A stretch of 64,000 bases of DNA from Mya arenaria (lineage: Eukaryota > Mollusca > Bivalvia > Myida > Myidae), in NCBI RefSeq assembly GCF_026914265.1, contig NC_069135.1, positions 34,233,756 through 34,297,755 of the forward strand, read 5' to 3'. Under the pieces are notes generated by a model, which ran no database searches, was not told the origin of the DNA, and saw nothing but the letters and a program-made list of their open reading frames with translations. Positions 48,541 to 62,624 of the stretch are shown here, in pieces. The translations under genes and the position numbers were made by a program. Every line of letters starts with the position of its first letter. Positions within the stretch are counted from its first letter, which is position 1.

Positions 48541-50353
48541 AAAATGCCATCTTAGTCCATAACATGGTATGTTACGGTGAGGAAATAGGTATCACATTTT
48601 CATCCATTTATTGTCAATACTTCAATCCGAAGACATTCAAACGAATTACATAAATAAAACAAAAAAAAACGTGACACGTTTAAAAGAGCACTTACGTTAG
48701 TCTAGATTATATAATTATGTGATGACATACTTAATCATAACCACCTTATTAAACTCTTAACAAAATTATTCAGGAAACAAATGCAAGACTTAAATTGATC
48801 GTTTCCTTTACAATAAGAATTATGTTCACAACCTGTGCGCATGTTTTTTCATACAACTGCACGTGATATGAAGGTAACATCAAAATTATAAAGCATAGAA
48901 ATCATAAATAAATTGAATAAAATAAAATGTACTTTATAATTAACAATGTTATCAGTTATAGGTCAGAAACAGTCATAAAGAGCAAAAGCGTGCAATAAAA
49001 CAATTATACTGTCCAAATGTACAAATGAAAACATAGTCATTCGTTCATAAATTTAACACACGTATTCAGTGCAAATTGGAAATAAAAGTGCTTTAAAACA
49101 CATTTTTTCTACATGGCATTGAATGATCGCTGGGCTATTTTTTTTACTGGATCACTGAAAGTTATTATGATTTCTTTGTGAAACTTTGTTTTGTTTAACG
49201 TATCTATCCTTTTAATTAAACAATAATCATGAGGCCCAAACATATCGCGTGAGTCACACGTTTGCCAATACCATACACAAAGGGAATGCTGGTCGCCAAG
49301 CCGGACATGTGGGTCTTATATCTTATTTATTACTAGTTTAAGGTATATGGCATGAGAAATATGTGAACTTTGTGTACGCAATAATGTGCATTTGTTTCGT
49401 GTACGAAAGGAATAAGTAAAACATGCCGAATATAATAGAACGTACTCATATTATTGACCTTTTTCTAAAAATAGGTCAATTAACGTCCAATTAAGTTGAA
49501 ACAAAGAATAAAAATGCTATAATGCTATCTTTAACGTAGTGACGGCCATTTAGTCAAGATGCCATCGAACTTAGAATGAGATCACCAGACATCAATGTTT
49601 AACATTATGGCCAATGACATAATTAATTGTCTAGTTTATTTGTGGGTCGAAAAACTTAAATGCATGCATTATGGTAATAAATGACCATACTGATAAAACA
49701 TGTAGCTTGTTTAACAGCTTAAGCCTTATTTTAGTGCAGCTTTAGAAAATAAAATTCTGGGTCCCGTCTCAATACGATATTAGTCGTAAACCTGGCGCTG
49801 CTCAAGAGTGCTTTGGTTCAGCCATGACGTAACGGGCAGAAACTATGCGATATATTAAGTCCTTATGATTTTTTTTATTGAAACACAGCCTACGCCAAAA
49901 ACGGACGCCAAAAACGGAGCTACGCCTACTAAAAAGTAACCATCGTCATAATTACGATCTTGATTGAAACGAGGCCCAGGCACTGAAGCGAAGAAGCGCT
50001 TGACAGTTTAGCCATTTGTATTTGTTTTTAATTTTAAGCGTTTAGCAAATGTTTAACATAAATGAGGCAGATGATTCCTTATTTGAAAGTGATAATTTGA
50101 TAACATGACCGAATAAATGTTTGTTGACAGCGTGTATAACTCTGAAGCAGAAGCAAACTTGGTGAGAAAATTGAACATTGAAATACATCCTTTGAATGAA
50201 GTTTTGAGGACTGATACGTCTTAAAGCGCAGTCACACAGAAGCCGAAATATGTATGCACAATATAATAAAATCTCTCTAGTATGTTCATTGGCAGGAATC
50301 GTTAGGCATGGTCATCCCAGTAGCACGTCTTTAAGTGTATTCAGTAAGTGTTT

Positions 50354-53300
50354 CTAGTAGAATTTAGGAGCAAACGTTATGGGTGGTCTTTCTGATACAG
50401 GAAGTTTGTCGCCGCTCCATGGCCTGTAAAATATGAGAAAAGACCTTAAGATAATACACGTATGACATAGCACTTAAAAAGTATTCTCATATATAAATAT
50501 TGACTAAAGTATTTCAAAAGTTATTAAGAAAATGTAATCAGTGGGATGAATAGATATGGAGCATGGCCTAAGTAAAGACAATTTATATACTATATTTAAA
50601 ATACACACCTTTATTTTAAACTTACGAATTCATTTTTATTTTCAGAAAGAAAAATACTTAAGTTATGAAATGGCTTAATTACTGATTAATACCAATATTG
50701 CAATAGAAACCAATGACCACCTCTTTCATCTGGTTTTAAATATAGATACAGTAAATACCATCTTTGTTTACGCGACAGTTTAATACCATACGCATTTTTT
50801 TCTGTAACTGTTTTTCTTCGTATATCATTTTCAACATTCAAAATAGCTCGGGCGGTCCTAGTTAGCAATATTTGATGGATTTAGTCATAAATGACCATTT
50901 AATGTCTCGATGATAATAAAATTGACAGGCTACTTAATATACAGGCATGTTCCCATAATAAACGAACATATTGAATGCGAACATCATGTAAACATTTGTG
51001 ACACTCGGTGATTATCGATTACTTTAATAAGGTTTAACGATATACAAGACGTCCAAACTGTTTTATAATATATTTATTAACTTATGAGTGATGCAATGAA
51101 AATTATAGAGATACGCCTGCCATCAGCCAAGCAATTACAATGAATGGCATCCAAACACAATCAGAAAACCAACTTAGTGTTAGAAAATAAATTTTGTCCA
51201 ATGAGTTGGCAGTTTTGTTCAAATCTACACTACATTCACTACCAACTGTAATTGGTTAAACAAAGGCTTTGGTAAGTAGATGAAATATTATCACGAACAC
51301 TAAATAATCAAATATATAAGACTATGATAAATACTTTAAAACACAGAAGTCAGCTACTTACCTATAGTACATTCGAGGGGCAAACTTTATATTGGTCGAT
51401 TGAAACACCTGCAACATAAATCATAATTGTACCTTTAGACGAACAAGTAATTAATTCATCTTTCAAACGCTAGCTTTGAAGTTTACTACATACATTATTG
51501 ATAAATAAAAAAAAAGATTACCAATGCAAATGAACATTTAAAAACATTTATGACTTACTCTTTTATACATTTGAATAAATAACGCAATGGAATAAATCAA
51601 GTTCAAACCAAGTAGCCTAGATTGTAATCAAGATGCTGTTTAAAGAAACAATGGTCAAGGTCATATAATCAGTAACAAGAGACATCGAACGCCACCCACA
51701 CCAAACATGACATAATGACATATCGTCATTGTTGGTAAATTTAGTTTTAACGAGCACCGCAGCACTGGCTTTTATTTACCTACAATCATCAAATGCAAAG
51801 AACTACTGCTAGGTATAACTGACACGAATAATGAATAACGCCAACAAGTCGGTGAGTTCAGAGTAAGATGCAACTAAACAATTTAAGGAAGAGAAATGAA
51901 CACAGTCATCGGTTGTATTATTCCAATATATTTTCAACTACTTGTATGTGAACCATGTGTATAGAACCCACCCACTCATATTGAGTACCGAAATCTCTCC
52001 AAATCCTGCGTGACAAAAATATCTATATGGAGTTTCTGTTCAGTGAGTACCACCATTTTCATTAAACTGCAATGAAATGGTGATAATTACTGCATTAGTC
52101 CCGAGCCCTTCGTAAAAAGCCCCTGAAAATAGCTTGCAGCTTCACTTTTGACAGACTTATATCCAGAATCAGCTGTGTACAGTTATTTAGTTGTATCTAT
52201 CAAAGGGTACTGTCGAAGCTTTATGAAACTCTACTTATGAAATGAAAGCCTTTAAACTCTGAACTGGCACTTTTGAACACAAAAGTCGGTATGCGTTCAA
52301 AACTCATCTGTCAATTTAGTCTTGGTCAAGATTTGTAGGCAAGATCTTCTTTTTCGTGAAGTCGGAATGGGTTGCACTTTTATTGTATGTAATATACGAC
52401 TTATTCTAATAAGCCATTACGAAACTAAGACTAATGAAATACTAAGCAGTTCTGCTTCATAAGCAAAGAAAGAACTAATTATGCAGGACAAGTTGAACAA
52501 CAAAACCATATGTAGTCTTTAGGTCTAAATTAAACGCGTATGTTAATTTTATACATATTCACGTCAATATAAAGACAACAACACAACTATAATGTCTTTT
52601 GCAAAACATGTTAATTATGAATTTTACTTTTCAGGCATGAAAGCACGTATTAGGCTAATTATGACAGTGTACTTACTGATATGGAATAGTTAGAAGGTGT
52701 TTCTATGACTATATTCTTCTTGGAAGATGTCTTGTGTTGGGCATCGGTTGTATGTGGTCTCTTGCGAAACTCTGAAATGAAAGAGGAGTCATTTGTTTAA
52801 TTGTGATTTGCAGTACCAAAATAAGTTTCACACAGCTGACAAAGCATTTTATTGCAAAAACAGCGTGTATCACCTAAATTTGAAATGAATGCGATCATAA
52901 TAACACGATGGAGAGCCCACGTGACTTATTGGTAAAGTGCACGGCAACAAATAAAAATAAGAGGTCTCGATTCAGGTGGGTTTTTAAAGATTACTTTCAT
53001 AACATTGGGATATTTTTGTCATATAAAGACCACAAGCCCCGAAATAAAGAACACTTTCCATGGTTATATCGAACTTTCTCTAAAATCGCATTTTTTTTCT
53101 GAAAATCTTGATCAATTGATTTCTGGGAGTTGAAAATTTCGGCAAAGTACACGGCCCCTGACAAATATATTACTAAAATTTGTGTTAGTAAGTTATTCAT
53201 ACGAAATCATCACGTGGGTTCTCCACCGTGAATGTGTTGCAAAAGGAATATTTCGTATGCTAAATAAATCGTATCCCTGCATTAAACTACACATACCTGG

Positions 53301-56300
53301 CGATGTGTTTGGTTTTTCAGGAGATCCCGACCTTACAGGGGAATCTGACGTCATACGCACACCGGCCGGCGCAGTAAATGGTCTCCTCTTCACTGATTGG
53401 CTGGGAGTGGAAAATCTTTGCTCATTTTGATTGGATGTCGTAGGGCGGGTTTCCACTCGGCTATTTTCTGTCTCTGTAGATGTAGCAGATCTGGCAAACC
53501 TCTCGCCGGGTCGCACTATTGCCGACTGAGCTCTTTTCTGCTGAGCATCCCTTTTCTGCTCCTTTTCAAGCTGGGCTGGAAGTGTGGACCGAATATCCTG
53601 TTACCATGACTTTGAAGCAGGTATGTATTTTTATTCGCGATTACCAGCTACTTGTTATGCCTTTGCTTTTGTTAATTCATTTCATTTGTATGTATTGTCG
53701 GTTCAAAAGCGCTTGTCGCTTATGTTATTTCTGACTTGCCGACTTAAAATAAAATTTATCTTATTTTATCTTATCTTATCTTATGTATTCGATGCATGCA
53801 AATTACATCAAGGGAAACAATATAGTAGGTCAAAACTTGCCAATTGTCTTTTCAACTAAACACCAAATACTAGTTTAAAACATGGGCGGATCCAGGAATT
53901 TAGATTAGACGGGGCGTACTTTAGGGGCACAACCTTTTTAACACGCGCCCCTCCTTCAGAACCGAAAGCATAAGGCATAAACTGTTTGCATGGGGATTTG
54001 GGGTTACTCCCTCGAGAACAAATTAACGATGCGTAATCGGAAATGGTGCATTGAGCGTATTTCAAGACTTTTTTCCCCATATTGATATAAAACGACAATT
54101 AGAGAGGGCGCTAGTGTAAATGGAGGATACCATACCAAAGAATTCAGCAGCTGTTTTTGGTCTGGCCATGTGTTTCCTAATGGCATTTCCGTAATCTTTT
54201 CTTCTTTGTAGGGGCATGAGATTGTTCACCATATTTGCTGTAGTGCCGCATCGGAATACTTTGGTACTCTCAATGGAAGTGGGCTCTGTGTCTCCTTGCT
54301 TCTTAGAGTAAACCTTGCTTTCTAAATAATAAGAACATGGCGTGCAATAAATATAGCCTTTATAGAAATAATTTCATTCAATCATGTAATCATAAATAAT
54401 CATTATTGATCATAAATCATTCTCTCGAATATTACGCCCTGCATATATTCTCTCGAAATAAAGCGCAGCTTTTAATCATTCGGTTAACCAACATTAGCAA
54501 TCGCATAGACAATTATTTCCACGAAAGAGCAGTTAAAATTTATAATTATTTCATTTTTTTTGTGTGATGACAACAAGATTTGGCACGTAACATGGGAAAT
54601 ACATAAAAGACCGGACTCATAGTCGAAGTCTTAAACGAAATTTTTAGGATGAGAATCATGGCATTTTACGCAACATGGAGGCACCTGAATAATTCCGTTC
54701 ATATCACGGGTGGGGTATCAGGTGCCCCCAATCTAGGTTTGATTTCCTTTCCGTTTGGAAAACAGTTTAAGGATACGCACGGGACCCGTATTATTAGTAA
54801 ATGGGTTAATACAGAGATTTTATTGAGCACATTTCTGCGAATGCGATCTATTTCAAAGGCAACTTCTTTGTAAACATTAAAATACCACCATTCAACAAGG
54901 ACAACAAACATACACCTGGCTACGGTATTGTTCCGTTATTCAGATAAAAAAGCTATTATATTTATGGGTTTTCTCAATGAATGTGTTGTCTCTAAAGCCA
55001 TAATAACCATGATAAGTCGTACCTAGTTGCTTCTTGCTAGGCTTCTCCGGTCGAAGGTCTATACGAGTGATTGTATGCGGGACACTCAGAGGAAACAGAA
55101 ATCTGAAGGAAATTATATGGTTTTGTTTGAAATGGATAACGGCAAACATAACAGCCAGCCACTGTTTTACATAGATTTTCCTTACTCTCATACCTTTTAG
55201 AAACTGTTTTAATATTATGTTCTTGAGAACGAGTTGCAAGCATATTATTGAAGGCAACTTAATTGGTTTTCTTTCTCAAAACGAATAATTTCTGTTAACC
55301 AACCTATGCAATATTATAATGATACATTTCTCATAAAACGATATTTTTGTATGATTAACATTATTCTTTATGATACGGTTTTGACAGGAAATACCCCATA
55401 CTTATCATAGAATTCTAGTATACAGCTGTGGGAGAAGCTGTTACATGTGAGGTACGTCTCCGCATCCTCGCATAGTCGCACAGCCTGGCACAAAAAAACA
55501 ACAGTTACATAAAATAAATATCTAAGGGTTTGTCAACAGGGACAAAATGTTGCTGTAACATAACGCATGTATAATGATGATTTAAGTATGAAACGTTGTC
55601 AAACATTTTTTTATTGCTTATTTAAATAGTTTTTGCGTTGTTTTAGAAATTTACATGTAATATGTATATCCGTTCAAAACACATTATATTAGCAGATACA
55701 ATTTCGAATGCTCATGTAAAAGGATATTAATATTTCTTTATCAAAACAATGGGTGCTGATTTGCTGAAATTGTCAAAATGTTAATAGCAAATAATAAATC
55801 CTTTTGCTACAGATATAAAATGCTAATTCAATTTAACAATAATTATTATATACCATTTCATCTATTGCATCAATATATTTATGCATTTATATTAGCACGT
55901 TTTAATTATGTAAATATCATAAAATGTACATTATAGTTTGTAAACAGTTACACCCATCCAACTTATGGACTACTGCAATAATTTAAAACATGCTTCAAAT
56001 CAAAATCAATCATTATAAGTACACAATCATGTCCATGCTGAAGAAGGTGCAGAGCGATCGCTTAACAAAAGTTGCTTTTTATGCTTTGCTTTTTATGCAC
56101 CAATTGTAACCACGGCCCCCAGGTCCGGTGAAAAGCGGAGACTTTGACTTTCGGTCCAGCCAAGCCCGGGAAAATACCGGTTTGGGGACAAACTGCTTGT
56201 GAACCCCCGCAAAATGCACCCAATGGACTCTAGGTAAGGCCCATTCCCCGCTATATTTGGCGGGAAGAACAAACCACCGCATTCACCCGGCACTGCTGGG

Positions 56301-59300
56301 CCACCTGGAAGGTAAAAACACGGCCCATTTCGCCGGCTATCCCCGGTATTCCTCCGGGCCTGGGGTGGGGGCGTGGTTACAATTGGCTGGTGCATTACAG
56401 CTCAGTCAGAATGCTTGTTAATATGCATGAATTTATATAATACAGTGTGAATTACAATTTCTGGGAACACTATTATAGGCAACGATTAAGTTTAAATACA
56501 TAACTGTAGGTAAGATAAATACATCAAACGAGGGGTGTTTCATATGCAATGCTATCATACAAGTTCACATAAATACCAATTTTTTTCTGTATGTTTTGAT
56601 TGTATATCTTCCAAAATTGGAAATATCTGCAACGATGCAGACGTCTTATGTATTTTAAAATAAATAATATTTCTGATATCAGATATAGGCATACCCAACA
56701 AAGAACGGATATCCCCAAATTTAATTGCTGTTTGTGATTCTCAAAACCAAAAGTGATAAACAATTTGAAACAAAAACTGGCATTTGACTCTAAATTGTTT
56801 CATTTGAACTTGAAAGTATCGAAATTGAAACAAGAACTACAAGGAACATACAAAGCCCCTCTACTTTTAAAACAAAACAACACAATAGCCATGGAACCTT
56901 TTTAACATTTTTATTAATATGTTTGACGAAATGTTGTGTTAATACCAGTACCGTACTGACTGTGCTCCCTGACCAAGGCCTTTGACAGTGCTAAACACAT
57001 TTTTCCGTTGGACATCCAAAATTTTTCATGATTGATGGTACATTACGACCTGAGTAACTCTACAACACCATTATCCAGCTCAGTAGCCCATCCGTCAAGT
57101 TGTCACGTGTCTTTGTATACTGACATTCATAAAAAGCATTTGTACATCTTTGTGCCACGTTTGCTTAAGTATCAAAGAATATGTATGTCTGCAGAGGTCT
57201 TAATTTTGGAATGCACAGTTACTTACTTTTCGATACCAATATGAATGTAATGAATTATTATACGAACTATATATTTTTTCTAACGCCTCATACATCGCCA
57301 TGGTTTAGCGAGGCCAATGATACTTGATTTGAAACACCACTCGATTGTGTAAACTTGAGATGGAAAACCTAGTATAGCATGCCAGAAGTAGGATAGTGTA
57401 AGTTAATAGTTAATGAAACACCATAAATTAGTATGCACAGCATGCACAAAATGAACCTGTGGAAAAGTAAGGTACTAGTGAATGAAACACCATAAATTAG
57501 TATGAACAGCATGCACAAAATGAACACGTCAGCCGAAAAACCCTGACTTCAACAGAATCCGAATCGTCTCCGAAGGAAAGAAATTGCGTAGGAGTAGAGA
57601 AAAGATCTTGAGAGAACCTATATAAAAGCCTATACAATGTTGTGAAACTCTAGTAGAACTACTAACGACAGTGATAGATACTCCTCCAACTGTAACCAAG
57701 TAAAAGGTATAACTATGAGAAATGTGTTATAAATCTACATGTAATACCTTTGCTTTAAGCTTTTCATAAGCTGCCATTTTGGCACTGTCTGCGCACTATA
57801 AATTTGTATAAAGAAGCTAAATCATAAACGTAAGAGACAACCGGATATAGACCTGACAAATCTAATAGTAGCTATTTTTCATAGTATATACTAAAACAGA
57901 AATGGAAATATTTAATTTTTCATTCATTAATAAGTTTCAGTCGCCAGTAAAAACGATTTTACTGAAAAAACAAACAAACCCAACAACACACAAGGAATGT
58001 TTAGGTGGTTGTGAATTTTGGGGACATGAATGCCAGGAGTCATTTGAATTCGTGCTCAAACAAACCTTTTCAAAGAATCCATATTTCTCATTATTATCTG
58101 TCACCTGAGCATCGGATGTAAATTGATTGGTATAAAAGTATTATATAACATAACGGTTTGGAACTTTAAGAACTAAATGAATATGTAAATATCAAATTTA
58201 ATTTCAATACGAAAGTAAAATGTTTGATCTAATAATTAAGTATGTTAGATAGCCTTTAAACAACTATCACGGCCTTCCACATATATATTTTTTCTATTAT
58301 TATTTGATATTGAGCATGTGAAATAAGTCAAGGTAGCGTTTAAACTATGATAGAGTACTAATATAATGCTCTTACCAGTGGTTTCGTAAACGAGGTTGAC
58401 AACATCACGGCGCACACGTGGTTCTTGTCAAGTTTTAATGCAGTTTCAAGATCTTTGAGTCCCTGGAGCGAGGCATGTTAATAATTTGAATAAAAAGCTA
58501 ATTTTGTATACCGTCAGTCTGTATTCTTGTTTATTTTATTAGAATCTTAATAAACAAATTCACATTTAGTTTAAGATATACTTGAATGTAACATTTATCC
58601 AGTATAACCTCCGTTGAGTTTCCATTTTTTTTCGAAACAGTCTTACTCTACTCACTAGAAGTTCGTCGTCAAATGTACTACGGACAAGCGCTCGTATACA
58701 AAACACGTCCTGAAAATTAAGAAACAACATAATTATAATGATTTAGACAATATGTGGCCAAAAAGGTAGCATGCTAGAGTTAGTGTGAAGTTAAGCACTC
58801 GTACACCCGTTTAAACACCAGTGCGGTCGTAGTGAGTATTCATTTACGTTGCCAAAGCAGTTACCAAAACATTGACCATTCACAATATGTTGATAAGTGT
58901 TTACAATTTGTTTTCAAGTTCGATGTTTGTTTGGCCTTGACCCCTGTACCTTTATACAGTAAATTGGTTACATTTCAGGCTACTGAGATTATCCCTATAG
59001 TTTTCATTGTTTGGTTAGTTCTAACTGTAAGTAGTGTATGTGTTGAGGAAATTTGAGCAATGAAATACATGCATACCGCTGACTGACTATCAAGCACCAC
59101 TGCCGTTTCTGCATCCTTCAAGGAATTCTTGTATGAACCTGTTAATATAAACAATGAAATACATGCATATCGCTGACTGACTATCAAGCACCACTGCCAT
59201 TTTTGCCTCCTTCAAGGAGTTCTTGTATGACCTTATAAATCTCGCATACCTTTAACTATATTTAGTATTTAAACTGTTTTGCCATTTTTGACAAAGGCAC

Positions 59301-62300
59301 TGATTGGTTTGAAAATTAAAAGCGTACTGTGATGTCAAAAAACTACCTAGTTTTGCGTAGGCAAACGACCTACGCGCGTATATCGGTGTCATCAAACACG
59401 AATTAGTTAAACATCCCGCAAGACATCCATTCTGAAATATAATTCAACGCATACAGAAGTCAATGAGATACTTTAAATAAAAACAAGTAAGAATATTCAT
59501 TTTGAAAAAGAAGTAAAAAAATAGATCGCGTTCACATTTAATTTATCTTTATAAATAAAATTTCTGTTTTTTTATAAACCAAGGTAGCCAAGGTCACGGG
59601 CCGTACTATAATAAAAGTGTATTGAAGCATTAAAATATACCGTTAACACATCATATAAATTCGATAACTGGAATACTTGACTACCTTTGCTATGGAGACA
59701 ACCTCAATCGTCTTCCCGAACTCCTTCACTGCTTTGCTGTGTTTACCAACATGTTGAAATGCTACTCCAAGATGGAAATGAAGCTCGTACAACTGTAACC
59801 AATACGACTGTGTCAGATATAATTTTATAAAACAACAGGAACATCAGCAAGAACTACAAAGGTCTTGGGTATCGTCACAAACATTGTATCATTACAATGC
59901 CTACATAGGTCTAGTGTATCGTCACCAACAATGTATCATTACAATACCTACATAGGTCTTGTGTATCGTCACCAGCATTGTATCATTACAATGCCTACAT
60001 AGGTCTAGTGTATCGTCACTAACATTGTATCATTACAATGCCTACATAGGTCTAGTGTATCGTCACAAACATTGAATCATTACAATGCCTACATAGGTCT
60101 TGTGTATCGTCACCAGCATTGTATCATTACAATACCTACATAGGTCTTGTCCAACGTCACAAACATTGTATCATTACAAAGCCTACATAGGGATAGTGCA
60201 TCGTCACAAACATTGTATCATTACAATACTAGTGTATCGTCACTAACATTGTATCATTACAATGCATACATAGGTCTAGTGTATCGTCACCAACATTGTA
60301 TCATTACAATACCTACATAGAGACAGTGCATCGTCACAAACATTGTATCATTACAATACTAGTGTATCGTCACTAACATTGTATCATTACAATGCCTACA
60401 TAGGTATAGTGCATCGTCACCAACATTGTATCATTACAATGCCTACATAGGTTTAGTGCATCGTCACAAACATTGTATCATTACAATACATACATAGGTC
60501 TAGTGCATCGTCACCAACATTGTATCATTACAATACCTACATAGGTCTAGTGTATCATCACCAACATTGTATCATTACAATACCTACATAGGTGTCTAGT
60601 GTATCGTCACCAACATTGTATCATAACAATACCTACATAGGTCTAGTGTATCGTCACCAACATTGTATCATTACAATACCTACATATGTCTAGTGTATCG
60701 TCACCAACATTGTATCATAACAATACCTACATAGGTCTAGTGCATCGTCACAAACATTGTATCATTACAATACCTACATAGGTCTTGTGCATCGTCGCAA
60801 ACATTGTATCATTACAATACATACATAGGTCTAGTACATTGTCACAAACATTGTATCATTACAATACATACATAGGTCTAGTGCATCGTCACAAGCATTG
60901 TATCATTACAATACATACATAGGTCTAGTGCATCGCCACAAGCATTGTATCATTACAATACATACATAGGTCTTGTGCATCGTCACAGACATTGTATCAT
61001 TACAATACATACATAGGTCTAGTGCATCGTCACAAACATTGTGTCATTACAATACATACATAGGTCTAGTGCATCGTCACAAGCATTGTATCATTACAAT
61101 ACATACATAGGTCTTGTGCATCGTCACAAACATTGTATCATTACAATACATACATAGGTCTAGTGCATCGTCACAAGCATTGTATCATTACAATACATAC
61201 ATAGGTCTTGTGCATCGTCACAGACATTGTATCATTACAATACATACATAGGTCTTGTGCATCGTCATAAACATTGTATCATTACAATTCCTATATAGGT
61301 CTAGTGCATCGTCACCAACATTGTATCATTACAATTCCTATATAGTTCTAGTGCATCGTCACAAACATTGTATTATTACAATACATACATAGGTCTAGGA
61401 ATTGTCACTAACAATGTATCATTATATTACCTACATAGGTCTAGAGTATCATCACCAACATCGTATCATCACATTCACCTACATAGGTCTAGTGTATCGT
61501 CACTAACATTGTATCATTACAATACCTACATAGATCTAGTGCATCGTCATCAACATTGTTCATTATAATGATAACATAGGTATTGTGCATCGTCAACAAC
61601 AATGTTTCATTGCAATGCCTACATAGGTCCTGTGTGTCGTCACCAACATTGTATCATTACAATGCCTACATAGGTCTAATGTACCGTCACCAACATTGTA
61701 TCATTACAATACCTATAAAGGTCTAATGTACCGTCACCAACATTGTATCATTACAATGCCTACATAGGTCTAATGTACCGTCACCAACATTGTATCATTA
61801 CAATGCCTACACAGGTATTATGTACCGTCACCAACATTGTATCATTACAATACCTATAAAGGTCTAGTGTATCGTCACCAACATTGTATCATTACAATAC
61901 CTATATAGGTCTATTGTATCGTCACCAACATTGTATCATTAAAATACCTATATAGGTCTATTGTATCGTCACCAACATTGTATCATTACAATACCTATAA
62001 AGGTCTAGTGTATCGTTACCAACATTGTATCATTACAATACCTACATAGGTCTAGTGTATCGTCACCAACATTGTATCATGAGATCTACCTACATTGGTC
62101 TAGTGTATCGTCACCAACATTGTATCATTACAATACCTACATTGGTCTAGTGTATCGTCACCAACATTGTATCATTAGAATACATACATAGGTCTAGTGT
62201 ATCGTCACCTACAGAGGTTTTCAGTTACGTCATCAATACTTTATCACCACAATACCTATAAAAGTCTAGTTAAACGTGCCCAACACCGTATCACCACAGC

Positions 62301-62624
62301 AGCTACATTGGTCTAGTTTTGCGCCAATAACATGGTATCATTACAATAACTATATCGTGTCATTACAATAACTTAATAGGTTTAGGGTTTCTTCACCAAT
62401 GTGTTTCTAACTTGTTTATATCAAACATAAATGTTAAACGTAAAAACCCCTGAAAGAGTATCAACATTCAGGAATTATAGTTCGTACTATAAAAGCATAA
62501 ACTTATAAAGAATGCTATTAAAGTCCAGTTTTACCAGCATTGAGTAGCTTGATGGAGGTTCGTAATCATCTGGGAAATGCTCCAGGCTTATCAGCCACAG
62601 AAGTTCCTTGTATAACTCAATCAC
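50354..62624 (-). CDS. TPR protein, 3' fourteen exons, 5' end outside window
   Basis: Fourteen exons in perfect phase: 62624-62535, 59792-59685, 59431-59347, 59138-59077, 58709-58656, 58462-58376, 57795-57748, 55484-55402, 55084-55023, 54321-54136, 53575-53297, 52771-52677, 51408-51362, 50423-50354. They encode the last 451 residues. TPR-like helices occupy about 31-66 (LYELHFHLGVAFQHVGKHSK), 80-113 (YARRSFAYAKLGSYKNSLKD) and 116-150 (LKDLETALKLD). From about 207 the protein is Lys/Ser/Thr/Pro-rich and probably disordered, with RRKDYGNAIRKHMARPKTAA and a Ser/Pro stretch at 290-381. It ends with two related motifs, IKFAPRMYY and ITFAPKFY. TPRs bind other proteins; the partner is unknown. I cannot name the family securely. 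The acceptor at 53,576 was chosen because it restores the phase; the alternative at about 53,608 does not. Confidence 0.85.
52905..52985 (+). mobile_element. Possible SINE head
   Basis: TTGGTAAAGTGCACGGCAAC followed by GAGGTCTCGATTCAGG resembles A and B boxes of a tRNA-like promoter in spacing. There is no shared tail with the other SINEs here, so the call is weak. It lies in an intron of the TPR gene. Confidence 0.3.
53745..53790 (+). repeat. (TTATC)n tract
   Basis: AAAATTTATCTTATTTTATC and repeated TTATC follow AAATAAAAT-type sequence. Such tails end some LINEs and SINEs, but no body is recognisable before it. Confidence 0.6.
53881..54000. repeat. GC-end dispersed repeat fragment
   Basis: It starts GGGCGGATCCAGGAATTTAG and holds ACGCGCCCCTCC. 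It resembles the inverse of the end at 3,929. It lies in the intron between the TPR gene exons at 54,136 and 53,575. Confidence 0.4.
56096..56394. mobile_element. GC-rich MITE, full-length copy
   Basis: The ends are TGCACCAATTGTAACCACGG and CGTGGTTACAATTGGCTGGTGCA, well matched inverted repeats. It lies in opposite orientation to the copy at 11,717. The interior holds GGCGGGAAG and CCCGGCACTGC blocks shared between copies. It is intronic in the TPR gene. Confidence 0.85.
57411..57530 (+). repeat. 70-bp tandem duplication
   Basis: AATGAAACACCATAAATTAG followed by GCATGCACAAAATGAAC occurs at 57,411 and again at 57,481. It is a simple two-copy duplication in an intron of the TPR gene. Confidence 0.8.
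59155..59235 (-). pseudogene. Duplicated, disabled TPR exon
   Basis: The exon at 59,138-59,077 has a second copy about 90 bases upstream in the transcript. It still reads SYKNSLKEAKMAVVLDSQSA. The copy's donor is changed from GCGGTATG to GCGATATG, losing the GT, and the acceptor region is altered so that it would enter in another phase. The gene model skips it. Confidence 0.75.
59858..62395 (+). repeat. 47-bp minisatellite, about 50 copies
   Basis: The unit contains TAGTGTATCGTCACCAACAT and TGTATCATTACAATACCTAC, ending ATAGGTC. It repeats with a period of 47 bases and few length changes to about 62,215, then decays to about 62,395. Each unit contains ATTGTA-TCAT-TACAAT, a small perfect inverted repeat. 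Sub-blocks differ (CCTACATAG versus ATACATAG types), which shows local spread of variants. It fills most of the TPR gene intron between the exons at 62,535 and 59,792. Confidence 0.95.

Larger units (their letters stand above)
46717..50353. other. Intergenic, repeats but no gene seen
   Basis: It should contain the promoter of the SOD-like gene (46,717 upward) and the 3' flank of the TPR gene (below 50,354). It holds the TIR-element relative at 47,260-47,700, the right half of a MITE ending at 48,141, and a trinucleotide repeat at 48,466-48,540. From 48,600 to 50,300 I see only AT-rich sequence. Confidence 0.5.

Noticed and set aside
59858-62395. CRISPR-like regular array
   Set aside because: Units are direct repeats without unique spacers, in an intron of a eukaryotic gene.
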